Positions 7,396 to 15,598 of a stretch of DNA of 33,387 nt are shown in pieces. The stretch covers positions 1 through 33,387 of the forward strand of contig JAVBMJ010000062.1 of the NCBI GenBank assembly GCA_031552535.1, in the 5' to 3' direction. The position numbers were made by a program, and so were the translations under genes. Each line of letters starts with the position of its first letter. The stretch's first letter is position 1. The notes beneath the pieces were generated by a model. That model was not told where the DNA came from. It saw nothing but the letters and a program-made list of their open reading frames with translations, and made no database searches. The stretch is from JAVBMJ01 sp031552535 (GTDB lineage: Bacteria > Bacteroidota > Bacteroidia > Bacteroidales > Rikenellaceae).

Positions 7396-8385
7396 ATGGA
7401 TATAGTAGTAAGCGGCATCCGCTCCACAGGACAACTTCATCTGGGCAACTATTTCGGAGCGCTTAAGAATTATGTCAGGATGCAACACGAGCACCGTTGC
7501 TTTTTTTTCATAGCGGATTACCATTCGTTGACGACCCATCCCGACCCTAAATTACTGCATGGCAACGTAAAGCGGGTATTAGCCGAATATATTGCCGCCG
7601 GGCTCGACCCGCAGGTGGCCACGATATATGTTCAGAGCGACGTTTCCCAGATCGCCGAACTGTCATTGCTGTTGAGCATGCATGCCTATGTGGGCGAATT
7701 GGAGCGCACGGCGTCGTTCAAGGAGAAAATACGCAAGCATCCCGACAATATAAATGCCGGGTTGCTGACCTACCCGGTACTCATGGCCGCCGATATATTG
7801 ATACACAAGGCTAAATATGTGCCTGTGGGGAAGGACCAGGAGCAGCATCTGGAGATGACGCGCAAATTCGCCCGCCGCTTCAACACGCTCTATGGTGTCG
7901 AGCTTTTTCCGGACAGCCAGCCATATAATTTCGGTGCCGAACTGGTGAAAATACCCGGGCTCGACGGATCGGGCAAAATGGGCAAAAGCGAAGGCAACGG
8001 CATCTTTCTCAGCGATTCCGACGAGGCCATACGCAAGAAGGTGATGCGTGCCGTGACCGACTCGGGCGCTCCCGATCCTGCGGCCCCGATGAGCGGACCG
8101 GTAGCCAACCTGTTCACAATCATGGAGGCGGTCAGCGCAAAGGACACGGTGGAATTTTTCCGCGGCAAATATGCTTCGGGCGAGATACGCTACGGAGATA
8201 TGAAAAAACAGTTGGCCGAAGACATTATAGCTGTGGTCGCACCAATCCGCGAACGGATCGAGGACATCTCGGGCGACGAATCGTTCCTGCGCAAGATCAC
8301 AGACCACGGAGGCGCCATAGCCCGCGAAAGCGCATCGCAGACCATAGCCCAGGTGAGGGAGATAATGGGGATAAAGCATTTTTAA
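7396..8385 (+). CDS. trpS: Tryptophan--tRNA ligase
   Basis: Charges tRNA-Trp with tryptophan using ATP (class I aminoacyl-tRNA synthetase, cytosolic dimer). The 329 residues match the usual bacterial length. Near the N-terminus GIRSTGQLHLGNYFGAL contains the HIGH-type signature (HLGN). KMGKSEGN at about residue 195 is the KMSKS-type loop. The ATG follows an exact -7 box. The downstream hairpin at 8522 separates it from the CLC gene. No T-box-like leader is evident. The identification is secure. Confidence 0.97.
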   Translation: MDIVVSGIRSTGQLHLGNYFGALKNYVRMQHEHRCFFFIADYHSLTTHPDPKLLHGNVKRVLAEYIAAGLDPQVATIYVQSDVSQIAELSLLLSMHAYVGELERTASFKEKIRKHPDNINAGLLTYPVLMAADILIHKAKYVPVGKDQEQHLEMTRKFARRFNTLYGVELFPDSQPYNFGAELVKIPGLDGSGKMGKSEGNGIFLSDSDEAIRKKVMRAVTDSGAPDPAAPMSGPVANLFTIMEAVSAKDTVEFFRGKYASGEIRYGDMKKQLAEDIIAVVAPIRERIEDISGDESFLRKITDHGGAIARESASQTIAQVREIMGIKHF

Positions 8386-8521
8386 ACGGTTTATTTTGTA
8401 TTATTGGCCTCTTTCCGGTAGTCGATTATGCGAAATGCATTGCCCGCGGTGACAGTAAACGTTGCGAGGGGGGAGGGATGTGCCGGAAGCCATAGAGAAA
8501 ATATATTATATCAGGGTAACA

Positions 8522-8544
8522 CTGCCGGCTGTAGGAGCCGGCAG
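8522..8544 (+). terminator. Hairpin between trpS and the CLC gene
   Basis: A 9-bp perfect stem (CTGCCGGCT / AGCCGGCAG) with a 5-base GTAGG loop and no long T-run. It could terminate trpS or lie in the CLC leader, since it ends 31 bases before the CLC start codon. Confidence 0.5.
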
Positions 8545-8575
8545 CGTTGCGGCTATTTCAAGATAAAATTCAAAG

Positions 8576-10351
8576 GTGAAGATCATCGACCGCATATATA
8601 CCATCGTACTTGTCCTCAGCCGCAGGCTTACCGACCGGCAGTTGATGATCGTCCTTGCGATCATCACCGGATTGCTGGCCGGGCTGGGCACTTATGTGTT
8701 CGAGGCGCTGTTACACGGTATCAAGTATATTTTGGTGAGCTGGTTCCCTAAAACGAGCGCCAGCATCTTTTACCTGTTTTACCCTGCGATAGGTATAATC
8801 CTCGCCACGCTGTTTGTCAAATATATTGTCCGCGACAATATATCCGAAGGTGTCACGCGGGTTCTCTATGCCATGTCGAAGCGCGGATCGCAGATCAAAC
8901 CGCATAATTGCTACAGTTCTATCATCGGAGGGGCGACGACCATAGGTTTCGGAGGATCGGTAGGCCCCGAGGCGCCCATTGTCCTAACCGGATCGGCCAT
9001 AGGGTCGAATGTGGCGCGGATCATGCGCATGAACTACCGCAATACCACACTGCTGCTCGGGTGTGGGGCTGCGGCAGCGCTGGCGGCTATATTCAAGGCT
9101 CCCATCGCAGGAGTTTTTTTTGTGCTGGAGATCCTTATGCTCGATATTACCGTGGGATCGATCATCCCGTTGATCATCTCGGCGGTGTCCGCCACGACGC
9201 TGGTCTTTTTCATGAACGGTTTCGACCCGGTTTTCTCGGTCGAGGTGCGCGATACGTTCGAGTTGAAAAACCTGCCTATGTACGCTGTGTTGGGTGTGGC
9301 GTGCGGATTGCTGTCGTACTACTTCAAAAGTATCAACAGCTATGTGGCGCGGCGGTTCGAGGCGTTCGGCACCACTTATAAAAAGTGGATAGCCGGAGGG
9401 GCGATCCTCGGGATATTGATATTTATATTCCCGCCGCTGTATGGCGAAGGTTACGAGTCGTTCATCGACCTGATGCATGGCAATACCGACACGCTTTTCG
9501 ACAACTCGATGTTTTACCGCTACAAGGACACCGTATGGGTCGTGGCGTTGTACATGTTGGCAATATTGTTTTTTAAGGTGGTAGCAATGGCATCGACCAA
9601 TGCTGCCGGTGGTGTCGGTGGAACGTTTGCCCCGTCGCTTTTTGTCGGGGCGTTCGGTGGGGCTTCGCTGGCATACCTGTGCAACCACTTCCTGGGAGCC
9701 GATCTGCCGATGGTCAATTTCACGCTGGTAGGCATGGCCGGTGTCATGGCCGGTGTGATGAACGCCCCGTTGACGTCGATATTTTTGATTGCAGAACTTT
9801 CGAGCGGTTACGGACTGTTCGTGCCGTTGATGCTGGTGGCCTCGCTGTCGTTCGCCATCGGGTATTACTTCGACCCGCATTCCATATATACTAAGAAGCT
9901 GTACCAACAGGGCGAACTGCTCACCCATAACAAAGACCGCTCGGTGATGGTGTTCCTCAATCTGGAGGAGCTTATGGAGACCGATTTTCATACGATAACC
10001 TCCCGCACCACGCTCGGCGATCTGGTAAAGCATATATCCACGGCCCGTCGCAACATCTTTCCGGTGCTCGACGGCGCAGGGAAACTGCTGGGCATAGTGC
10101 AACTGGACGATCTGCGGGCCGATATGTTCGATCCTGGTAAATACGGCGTCACGGTCGACCGGTATATGGTTCCTCCTCCCGATGTAATTCTCCAGAACGA
10201 ACAGATAGGCAGCGTACTCGACCGATTTGAAGAGAGCAAGGCATGGATGCTTCCCGTAGTGGACCGGGGGATGTGTTATGTGGGATTTATTTCGAAATCG
10301 AGGATACTTGCCGCCTACCGTGAAAGGCTGTTGCTGATAACGGAAGAATAA
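8576..10351 (+). CDS. CLC-family chloride channel or H+/Cl- antiporter with C-terminal CBS pair
   Basis: An inner-membrane anion transporter of 591 residues. The translation is GTG-initiated (MKIIDRIYT), with no ATG nearby in frame. The membrane part (about 20-430) contains GGSVGPEAPIVL, matching the GxEGP region with the gating glutamate expected in H+/Cl- exchangers. A later stretch, GGVGGTFAPSLFVGAFGG, matches the GxFxP anion-binding region. Residues of about 455-585 form two CBS domains (TLGDLVKHISTARRNIFPVLD and GSVLDRFEESKAWMLPVVD), which in relatives sense adenine nucleotides or ionic conditions. A long opposite-strand frame here is a coding shadow. Channel versus antiporter, and chloride versus fluoride, cannot be settled here; the CBS pair favours chloride. 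Confidence 0.93.
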   Translation: MKIIDRIYTIVLVLSRRLTDRQLMIVLAIITGLLAGLGTYVFEALLHGIKYILVSWFPKTSASIFYLFYPAIGIILATLFVKYIVRDNISEGVTRVLYAMSKRGSQIKPHNCYSSIIGGATTIGFGGSVGPEAPIVLTGSAIGSNVARIMRMNYRNTTLLLGCGAAAALAAIFKAPIAGVFFVLEILMLDITVGSIIPLIISAVSATTLVFFMNGFDPVFSVEVRDTFELKNLPMYAVLGVACGLLSYYFKSINSYVARRFEAFGTTYKKWIAGGAILGILIFIFPPLYGEGYESFIDLMHGNTDTLFDNSMFYRYKDTVWVVALYMLAILFFKVVAMASTNAAGGVGGTFAPSLFVGAFGGASLAYLCNHFLGADLPMVNFTLVGMAGVMAGVMNAPLTSIFLIAELSSGYGLFVPLMLVASLSFAIGYYFDPHSIYTKKLYQQGELLTHNKDRSVMVFLNLEELMETDFHTITSRTTLGDLVKHISTARRNIFPVLDGAGKLLGIVQLDDLRADMFDPGKYGVTVDRYMVPPPDVILQNEQIGSVLDRFEESKAWMLPVVDRGMCYVGFISKSRILAAYRERLLLITEE

Positions 10352-10474
10352 TAGCCGCCACGCAGCCATTGTTCCCAGGACCTTGATTGTTGCGCCACAT
10401 CGGGGAGTGTCTCTTTGCCAGTGCCGGGAATCAGTGTTGCATGGTTTCGCCTCCCGGTTATTACCTCCCGATTT

Positions 10475-10639
10475 AGAAACTGTTTAATTTTCCTGTGGAA
10501 AAAGATTTAAGTATATTCCGGTGATGATTTTTGCGTGAAAATAGAGTAGCATAGCGGTGTTCTATGTAACGAGATTTTAACGCGAAAAGCGGTCCGGAAG
10601 AGCTTATAATACTTTCCATAGGAAATTTAAACAGTTTCT
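10475..10639 (+). repeat. MITE-like intergenic repeat, copy A
   Basis: The ends are 27-base inverted repeats (10475-10501 and 10613-10639) matching at 25 of 27 bases, beginning AGAAACTGTTTAA and continuing to TTTCC-TGGAAA. The 111-base interior has no open frame of note. A core at 10533-10592 matches the reverse complement of 14545-14604 at 49 of 60 bases by hand count, with no gaps. Size, inverted ends and lack of coding fit a miniature inverted-repeat element. No target duplication is obvious. Confidence 0.7.
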
Positions 10640-10640
10640 T

Positions 10641-10681
10641 AGAGTCTGCCTAATTTTCCGATGGAACATAAGGCAGACTCT
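10641..10681. repeat. Inverted repeat abutting the MITE-like element
   Basis: AGAGTCTGCCT (10641-10651) and its complement (10671-10681) flank a 19-base centre containing ATTTTCCGATGGAA. Arm plus centre resembles the ends of the neighbouring repeat (AGAAACTGTTTAATTTTCCTGTGG), so it is probably a related solo or nested end. It lies 31 bases upstream of the oxyR -33 box and could also form a transcription-blocking hairpin. Confidence 0.6.
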
Positions 10682-10712
10682 TACACACACTATTTGCTCC
10701 GACTTATGGCAA

Positions 10713-10744
10713 TTTGGAAATCATAATATTTTTTTATATTTTTG
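10713..10744 (+). promoter_or_regulatory. Promoter of oxyR
   Basis: TTTG (10713-10716), a 20-base spacer and TATTTTTG (10737-10744) match the Bacteroidota consensus. The predicted transcript starts near 10750, before the ATG at 10768. A TTG at 10714 that would lengthen the protein lies inside the -33 box, which argues against it. Confidence 0.8.
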
Positions 10745-10767
10745 TCTGGTATATCGGAGGGCAGATC

Positions 10768-11661
10768 ATGACTATAATTCAACTCGAATACCTGTTGGCT
10801 GTAGCCAACTTCGGAAGTTTTTCACATGCTGCCGACGACCGTTGCGTTACCCAGCCATCGCTGAGTATGCAGATTAAAAACCTTGAGGAAGAACTTGGCG
10901 TGGTGCTTCTCGACCGCACCAAAAAACCGGTGATCCCTACCCAGATCGGCGAAATCGTGATCCGCAACGCCCGCGAAGCTCTTAAAACATACCATTACAT
11001 AAAAGAATCGGTCTGCGAATATAAAGGCGAAATATCCGGCATACTGAGACTGGGTGTCATACCAACGATAGCGCCTTATATGTTGCACAGGTTGCTGCCT
11101 GAATTTTCGAAGAGATATCCGAAAGTTTCGTTGGAGATAAGGGAGATGCTGACACGTGATATCGAAACGCTCATCAGGCGCGACGAGCTAGACGCGGCAA
11201 TAGTGGCGGGAGGGACGATGAGCGACGGAGTGGTCGAAAATGAGTTGTTCAGCGATCGTTTCTATGCTTATGTGTCGTCGCAGCATCCCCTTTTCGAGCG
11301 TAGCAATATTCGTATAGAAGATATCAATCACAAGGAGTTGCTGTTGCTGGCCGACGGCCACTGTTTTCGTAGCCAGATACTCGAACTGTGCGGTCGCGGT
11401 GCCGACGGCCCCTTGCCGTACTCGTTCGAAAGCGGATCGCTCGACACGCTGATAAGAATAGTCGATTCGGCACCACTGTTAACGATAATTCCTGAAATGT
11501 CACTTTCGTATGTCGCTCCGTCCAGGTTGCCTCAGGTGAAAAGTTTTATAAAAGGTGCCGCATCGCGGAAAATAGCGCTCGCCTCGCGTCGCACATATGT
11601 AAAACGCTCGTTGATAGAGGCTCTCGGGGAGACCATAACCGGAATTATGAGGCCGTCTTAG
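10768..11661 (+). CDS. oxyR: OxyR, LysR-type peroxide-sensing regulator
   Basis: A transcription factor that switches on peroxide defence when a cysteine pair is oxidised. The ATG at 10768 has a good GGAGGG seven bases upstream and gives 297 residues. Residues 1-60 are the LysR winged HTH (LEYLLAVANFGSFSHAAD, then the recognition helix around QPSLSMQIKNLEEELG). The C-terminal sensor domain contains GHCFRSQILELC, with Cys199 and Cys208 at the same numbers and spacing as E. coli OxyR. This makes OxyR the specific call rather than a generic LysR protein. The promoter is well defined. Autoregulation through the repeats upstream is possible but not shown. No catalase or peroxiredoxin gene is adjacent. 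Confidence 0.95.
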   Translation: MTIIQLEYLLAVANFGSFSHAADDRCVTQPSLSMQIKNLEEELGVVLLDRTKKPVIPTQIGEIVIRNAREALKTYHYIKESVCEYKGEISGILRLGVIPTIAPYMLHRLLPEFSKRYPKVSLEIREMLTRDIETLIRRDELDAAIVAGGTMSDGVVENELFSDRFYAYVSSQHPLFERSNIRIEDINHKELLLLADGHCFRSQILELCGRGADGPLPYSFESGSLDTLIRIVDSAPLLTIIPEMSLSYVAPSRLPQVKSFIKGAASRKIALASRRTYVKRSLIEALGETITGIMRPS

Positions 11662-11706
11662 GCGTCAGGACCAAGGCGATTTAGCTCTGGTGAACGATAC
11701 GGAGTC

Positions 11707-11756
11707 TGAGGAACTGTTTAAAAATATTCCCGGGAATATTTTTAAACAGTTCCTCA
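11707..11756. repeat. 50-bp perfect palindrome between oxyR and rsfS
   Basis: Each 25-base half is the exact reverse complement of the other with no loop, centred on CCC|GGG between 11731 and 11732. The halves contain GAACTGTTTAAAAATATT, the arm sequence shared with 4677-4722. It begins 46 bases after the oxyR stop, so it may end oxyR transcription, and finishes about 38 bases upstream of the rsfS -7 box. The lack of a loop and of a T-run is atypical for an ordinary terminator. Confidence 0.85.
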
Positions 11757-11794
11757 AAGTGTGGGCCGGCATTTTCTTTTATATGGAAAATTTA

Positions 11795-11802
11795 TACCTT
11801 TG
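11795..11802 (+). promoter_or_regulatory. -7 box of rsfS
   Basis: TACCTTTG, identical to the tRNA-Pro box, lies 19 bases before the rsfS ATG. At the expected 19-base spacing upstream the sequence is TTTC/TTTT, a partial -33 match. Confidence 0.65.
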
Positions 11803-11820
11803 CCAACTTAAGATATTATT

Positions 11821-12174
11821 ATGGACGACAAATTGATTCAAACTATAACGGAAGCCATTGCAGACAAAAAAGGCAGGAATATTGTATCGCTCGACCTTAG
11901 CGGATTCGATGGAGCCATAACATCGGCTTTCGTGATCTGCAACGCCGACTCTACGACACAGGTGGCGGCAATCGCCGCGGGAATAGAGGAAAAAGTAAAG
12001 AAGGATCTGGATATAAAAGTCTGGAGGACGGAGGGTGAAGCCAACGCATTATGGATCGTGATGGATTATATAGATGTGATGGTGCATATATTTTTGACCG
12101 AGTTGCGGGGATTCTACAAACTCGAACAACTTTGGGCCGATGCCCCGGTGACAAAATACGAAAGCGAACAATAA
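11821..12174 (+). CDS. rsfS: Ribosomal silencing factor RsfS
   Basis: Binds ribosomal protein L14 on the large subunit and blocks joining with the small subunit, lowering translation when nutrients are short. The 117 residues match the Iojap/YbeB family length. Features seen are FVICNADSTTQVAAIA, then the conserved core WRTEGEANALWIVMDYIDVMVHIF followed by YKLEQLWADAP. The ATG comes directly after the promoter. ftsH follows 109 bases later on the same strand. This gene pair recurs in Bacteroidota, so co-transcription is likely. Confidence 0.95.
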   Translation: MDDKLIQTITEAIADKKGRNIVSLDLSGFDGAITSAFVICNADSTTQVAAIAAGIEEKVKKDLDIKVWRTEGEANALWIVMDYIDVMVHIFLTELRGFYKLEQLWADAPVTKYESEQ

Positions 12175-12283
12175 ACAACCTGCCGGATCGGGAGGTTTTA
12201 GTTACGAAAAAGTGGGTCCGTTTCGCGACAGGGTTTAATAAGTTATAATATTTTCCGGGTGCCGTGCACCGAAAGGATAGAAT

Positions 12284-14416
12284 ATGGGGAGCAATCAGGG
12301 TACGATCAAGCCTAAAATAAATATATACTGGATTTACGCTCTTCTCGGGGCGCTTATCGTCGGGTGGGCTTTAATGGGCAAAGAGGACAGGGCTGCCGAA
12401 ACCAATTGGGACACCGTGAAGGAGATGGTGTGCAGGGGAGATGTGGCCAAAGTGGTGGTTATCAATAAGGAGGTGGGGGAGGTCTTTCTGCAACCATCTA
12501 AGGTTGAACGTTATTCGTCGCAGGAAAAATATAAGATGATCCCTAAGAACGGACCTCATTTTGTATTTAACATAGGTACGTTGCTGCACTTCGAGGAAGA
12601 TTTCGAAAAGGTGCGTGAAGAGAGCGGGCAGAAAGTTCCCATCTCGTTCGAAAACCGGAAGAATGTATGGACCGACATGCTTGTGGGGGCATTGCCTTTG
12701 ATGTTGCTCATTTTCGGGATATGGTTCCTGTTTCTGCGGGGCATGAGTAAAGGAGGCGGAGGCAACCAGGGCGTGTTCAATGTCGGCAAGGCCAAGGCGC
12801 AGATGTTCGACAAGGATTCGCAGAGCAAGATCACGTTCAAGGACGTGGCCGGGCTGGAAGAGGCCAAGGTCGAGATAATGGAGATCGTCGACTTTTTGAA
12901 AAGTCCGCAAAAATATAAGGACCTGGGAGGTAAGATTCCTAAAGGCGCACTTTTGGTAGGCCCTCCGGGAACCGGAAAGACCATGTTGGCGAAGGCTGTG
13001 GCCGGTGAGGCCAACGTGCCTTTCTTCTCGATCAGCGGCTCCGATTTCGTGGAGATGTTCGTCGGGGTTGGGGCGTCGCGGGTGCGTGATCTGTTCCGCC
13101 AGGCGAAAGAGAAGTCGCCGTGCATAGTGTTTATCGACGAGATTGATGCCATAGGACGGGCACGGGGTAAGAATGTGGGCTTCTCGTCTAACGACGAACG
13201 TGAGAATACATTGAACCAGTTGCTTACCGAGATGGACGGTTTCGGTACCAATGCCGGAGTCATAATCCTTGCTGCCACGAACCGGGCCGACATACTCGAT
13301 CATGCGCTGCTCAGGGCCGGACGTTTCGACCGTCAGATACATGTGGAACTTCCCGACCTGAAGGAACGGGAAGCCATCTTCAATGTGCATCTCAAGGGGC
13401 TTAAACTCTCAAAGAATCTCGACCGCGACTTCCTTGCGAAACAGACTCCCGGGTTTTCGGGAGCCGACATCGCGAATGTATGCAACGAAGCTGCGCTGAT
13501 AGCGGCCCGCAATAATAAAAAGGCTGTCGACAAGGACGACTTTCTTAGTGCGATAGACCGTATAATCGGAGGATTGGAGCGCAAAAACAAAATAATAACT
13601 CCAAAGGAGAAAAGGGCTATCGCGTTCCATGAGGCAGGCCATGCCACAGTGAGTTGGATGTTGGAATATGCCAATCCACTGATTAAAGTCACTATCATTC
13701 CACGTGGAAAAGCCCTGGGGGCTGCATGGTACCTGCCCGACGAACGGCAGCTTACCACGCGTGAACAGATGGTGCACGAGATGGCGTCGGCGTTGGGCGG
13801 CCGCGCTGCCGAGGAGATGGTATTCGGAACCATATCGACAGGTGCGCTGAGCGACCTTGAAAAAGTCACAAAGCAGGCTTATGCGATGGTGGCATATTTC
13901 GGGATGAGCGAAGCGGTAGGCAACCTGAGTTTTTACGACTCTACCGGACAAAGCGAAATGGGGTTGACGAAGCCTTACAGCGAAAAGACGGCTCAGGAGA
14001 TAGATATCGAAGCCAAGGCTATAATCGACAAGGCTTACAATATGGCGCGTGAAACGTTGGAGGCACACCGTGACGGTCTTACCAAATTGGCTGAAAGATT
14101 GTTGGAGAAGGAGGTGATATTTACCGACGACCTCGAAAAAATATTCGGGAAACGCAGGGTCACAGATACTGCGCAGGCCGATATGCAGGCCGGCACCTTG
14201 GAGACGGAGGTAGATGATACGTCAAAAGATGAGCCCGCCGTATCTCCACCGGAGTACAAATCTGTGCCGACGCTGAGTTATGCCGATGCAGGGACTCCTC
14301 CCGGACGGCCTTCGAAAGAAGAGCAGGCTGCCGGAGCCGGTGAAGCACAAATCCCTCCGCCCTACATTGCTCCGTCGAATGAAGGGAAACAGGCTCAGGG
14401 TGAACAGGAAGAATAG
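12284..14416 (+). CDS. ftsH: ATP-dependent zinc metalloprotease FtsH
   Basis: A membrane-anchored hexameric AAA+ protease that extracts and degrades misassembled membrane proteins and some cytosolic regulators. The product has 710 residues. There are two membrane helices (about 14-31 and 132-151) around a periplasmic domain. Walker A GPPGTGKT is at 226-233, Walker B VFIDEID near 282-288, the second region of homology ends in RAGRFDR, and the zinc site HEAGH is at 449-453. The C-terminal 70 or so residues are a Pro/Glu-rich, probably disordered tail beyond the usual E. coli length. A purine-rich AAAGGA precedes the ATG. The gene lies between rsfS and cdsA. Confidence 0.98.
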   Translation: MGSNQGTIKPKINIYWIYALLGALIVGWALMGKEDRAAETNWDTVKEMVCRGDVAKVVVINKEVGEVFLQPSKVERYSSQEKYKMIPKNGPHFVFNIGTLLHFEEDFEKVREESGQKVPISFENRKNVWTDMLVGALPLMLLIFGIWFLFLRGMSKGGGGNQGVFNVGKAKAQMFDKDSQSKITFKDVAGLEEAKVEIMEIVDFLKSPQKYKDLGGKIPKGALLVGPPGTGKTMLAKAVAGEANVPFFSISGSDFVEMFVGVGASRVRDLFRQAKEKSPCIVFIDEIDAIGRARGKNVGFSSNDERENTLNQLLTEMDGFGTNAGVIILAATNRADILDHALLRAGRFDRQIHVELPDLKEREAIFNVHLKGLKLSKNLDRDFLAKQTPGFSGADIANVCNEAALIAARNNKKAVDKDDFLSAIDRIIGGLERKNKIITPKEKRAIAFHEAGHATVSWMLEYANPLIKVTIIPRGKALGAAWYLPDERQLTTREQMVHEMASALGGRAAEEMVFGTISTGALSDLEKVTKQAYAMVAYFGMSEAVGNLSFYDSTGQSEMGLTKPYSEKTAQEIDIEAKAIIDKAYNMARETLEAHRDGLTKLAERLLEKEVIFTDDLEKIFGKRRVTDTAQADMQAGTLETEVDDTSKDEPAVSPPEYKSVPTLSYADAGTPPGRPSKEEQAAGAGEAQIPPPYIAPSNEGKQAQGEQEE

Positions 14417-14468
14417 AAAACTTTCAGGTAATTACGGGGCGCTGTTTCGTTGCGAAAGTCTGGAGGAC

Positions 14469-14519
14469 AGAGCATCGAACCAGCTTGAAAGCTACGGCCG
14501 GGCCGCAATCCTATATTAT
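14469..14519 (+). repeat. Short repeat shared with the region after murF
   Basis: From AGAGCATCGAACC through GAAAGCTACGGCCGGGCCG to CTATATTAT, this stretch resembles 25935-25983 at roughly three of four bases with small gaps. Both copies lie just after a plus-strand gene (ftsH and murF) and contain GC-rich pairing segments. It may be a degenerate terminator or a second repeat family. Confidence 0.4.
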
Positions 14520-14524
14520 CTAAA

Positions 14525-14682
14525 ATATTATAAATTATTTCCATCCGCTTTTGTCGTTAAAGTCCCGTTACAGGGAACACCGCCGTGTTCCTCGATTTTC
14601 ACGCCAAAATCGAACAGAGATTTTCTTTAAACATATTTTCCATAGGAAATTTGGGCGGACTCTAAGAAACTGTTTCTAAATA
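14525..14682 (-). repeat. MITE-like intergenic repeat, copy B (inverted, diverged)
   Basis: The reverse complement of this stretch aligns with copy A at 10475-10612. The core (14545-14604) matches at 49 of 60 bases, and the CATAGGAAATTT and AAGAAACTGTTTCT segments at the right match the ends of copy A and the unit at 10629-10665. The left end lacks a recognisable inverted repeat, so this copy is partial. It runs to within seven bases of the cdsA start, so it must supply or affect the cdsA leader. Confidence 0.65.
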
Positions 14683-14688
14683 ATATCA

Positions 14689-15531
14689 ATGGGTAAACTT
14701 CTTAATAACAGCCTTATGGTGCGTACCCTTAGCGGTGCGGTATTCGTTACGGTGATGGTGTTTGGAACCTTACTGTCGGCTCATGCATTCTCTCTGTTAA
14801 CGATGGTAATTTGCGCAGGATGCCTTTGGGAGTTTTACCGGCTTGCGGAGAAGTGCGGAGCACGGCCGCAGAAAGGACTGAGCCTCGCATTGTCGTTGTT
14901 GCCCCTGGCGGTATGTTATTTGGTTATGGCGACTGGCGCCACTGCCGGCAGCATGGCTTTGATGATGTTCCCAGTAGGCATAATGGCCATATTCGTTGTG
15001 GAGTTGTACCGTAAACAGGAGAATCCATTAGGCAATGTGGCGGCTACGTTTGCAGGAATGTTCTATGTAACGATGCCGATGCTTTTCTTCATGTTTCTGC
15101 CTACGGAATTCGGACACATTACAGGGAAGTCGTTGATTTGTGTGGTTTGGCTGTTGGTTATCGTATGGGCCAACGATGTCGGGGCATACCTTGTCGGGGT
15201 AACTTTTGGACGCCACAGGCTTATGGAACGCATATCGCCCAAAAAGTCGTGGGAGGGATTTTTCGGAGGTATGGCTTTCGCGATACTGGCCGGGATTGCG
15301 GCAGGTATGACTATAGACAAGGAGTGGATATTCTGGATAGTGCTGGCGGTATTGACCACCATAAGCGGGGTCTGGGGCGACCTTGTGGAGTCGATGTTCA
15401 AACGCTCGGCCGGAGTCAAGGATTCGGGAAGCATTATGCCCGGGCACGGAGGATTTCTCGACCGCTTCGACGCCTTGCTATTTGCCGCACCTGTCGCTTT
15501 GGCGTGGATAAAATTGTTCTCAATATTTTGA
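14689..15531 (+). CDS. cdsA: Phosphatidate cytidylyltransferase (CDP-diglyceride synthase)
   Basis: Makes CDP-diacylglycerol from phosphatidic acid and CTP in the inner membrane, the branch point for all phospholipids. The 280-residue product has about eight hydrophobic helices. The C-terminal family signature is complete: SMFKRSAGVKDSGS followed by PGHGGFLDRFD, with the metal-binding Asp residues. The ATG sits only seven bases after repeat copy B. psd follows after 67 bases on the same strand, making a phospholipid pair. Identification is secure. Confidence 0.97.
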   Translation: MGKLLNNSLMVRTLSGAVFVTVMVFGTLLSAHAFSLLTMVICAGCLWEFYRLAEKCGARPQKGLSLALSLLPLAVCYLVMATGATAGSMALMMFPVGIMAIFVVELYRKQENPLGNVAATFAGMFYVTMPMLFFMFLPTEFGHITGKSLICVVWLLVIVWANDVGAYLVGVTFGRHRLMERISPKKSWEGFFGGMAFAILAGIAAGMTIDKEWIFWIVLAVLTTISGVWGDLVESMFKRSAGVKDSGSIMPGHGGFLDRFDALLFAAPVALAWIKLFSIF

Positions 15532-15598
15532 TTTTAAATAAGATGCCGCCTGACTTTCGCATTAGAAACAGGGCCGGTTCTAAACTATTGTCAGAAAG

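Larger units (their letters stand above)
10352..10767. other. Intergenic region between CLC and oxyR
   Basis: I see no gene in these 416 bases. The first 120 bases show nothing recognisable. The rest holds the MITE-like repeat (10475-10639), a second inverted repeat (10641-10681) and the oxyR promoter. Confidence 0.8.

Noticed and set aside
8984..10369. 461-codon open frame on the minus strand
   Set aside because: It is entirely antisense to the CLC gene, which has complete family motifs. The antisense product is His/Arg/Gln-rich as expected of a shadow frame.
12371..14068. Long minus-strand frames opposite ftsH
   Set aside because: ftsH has all AAA+ and protease motifs. The opposite frames have no domain and show shadow composition.
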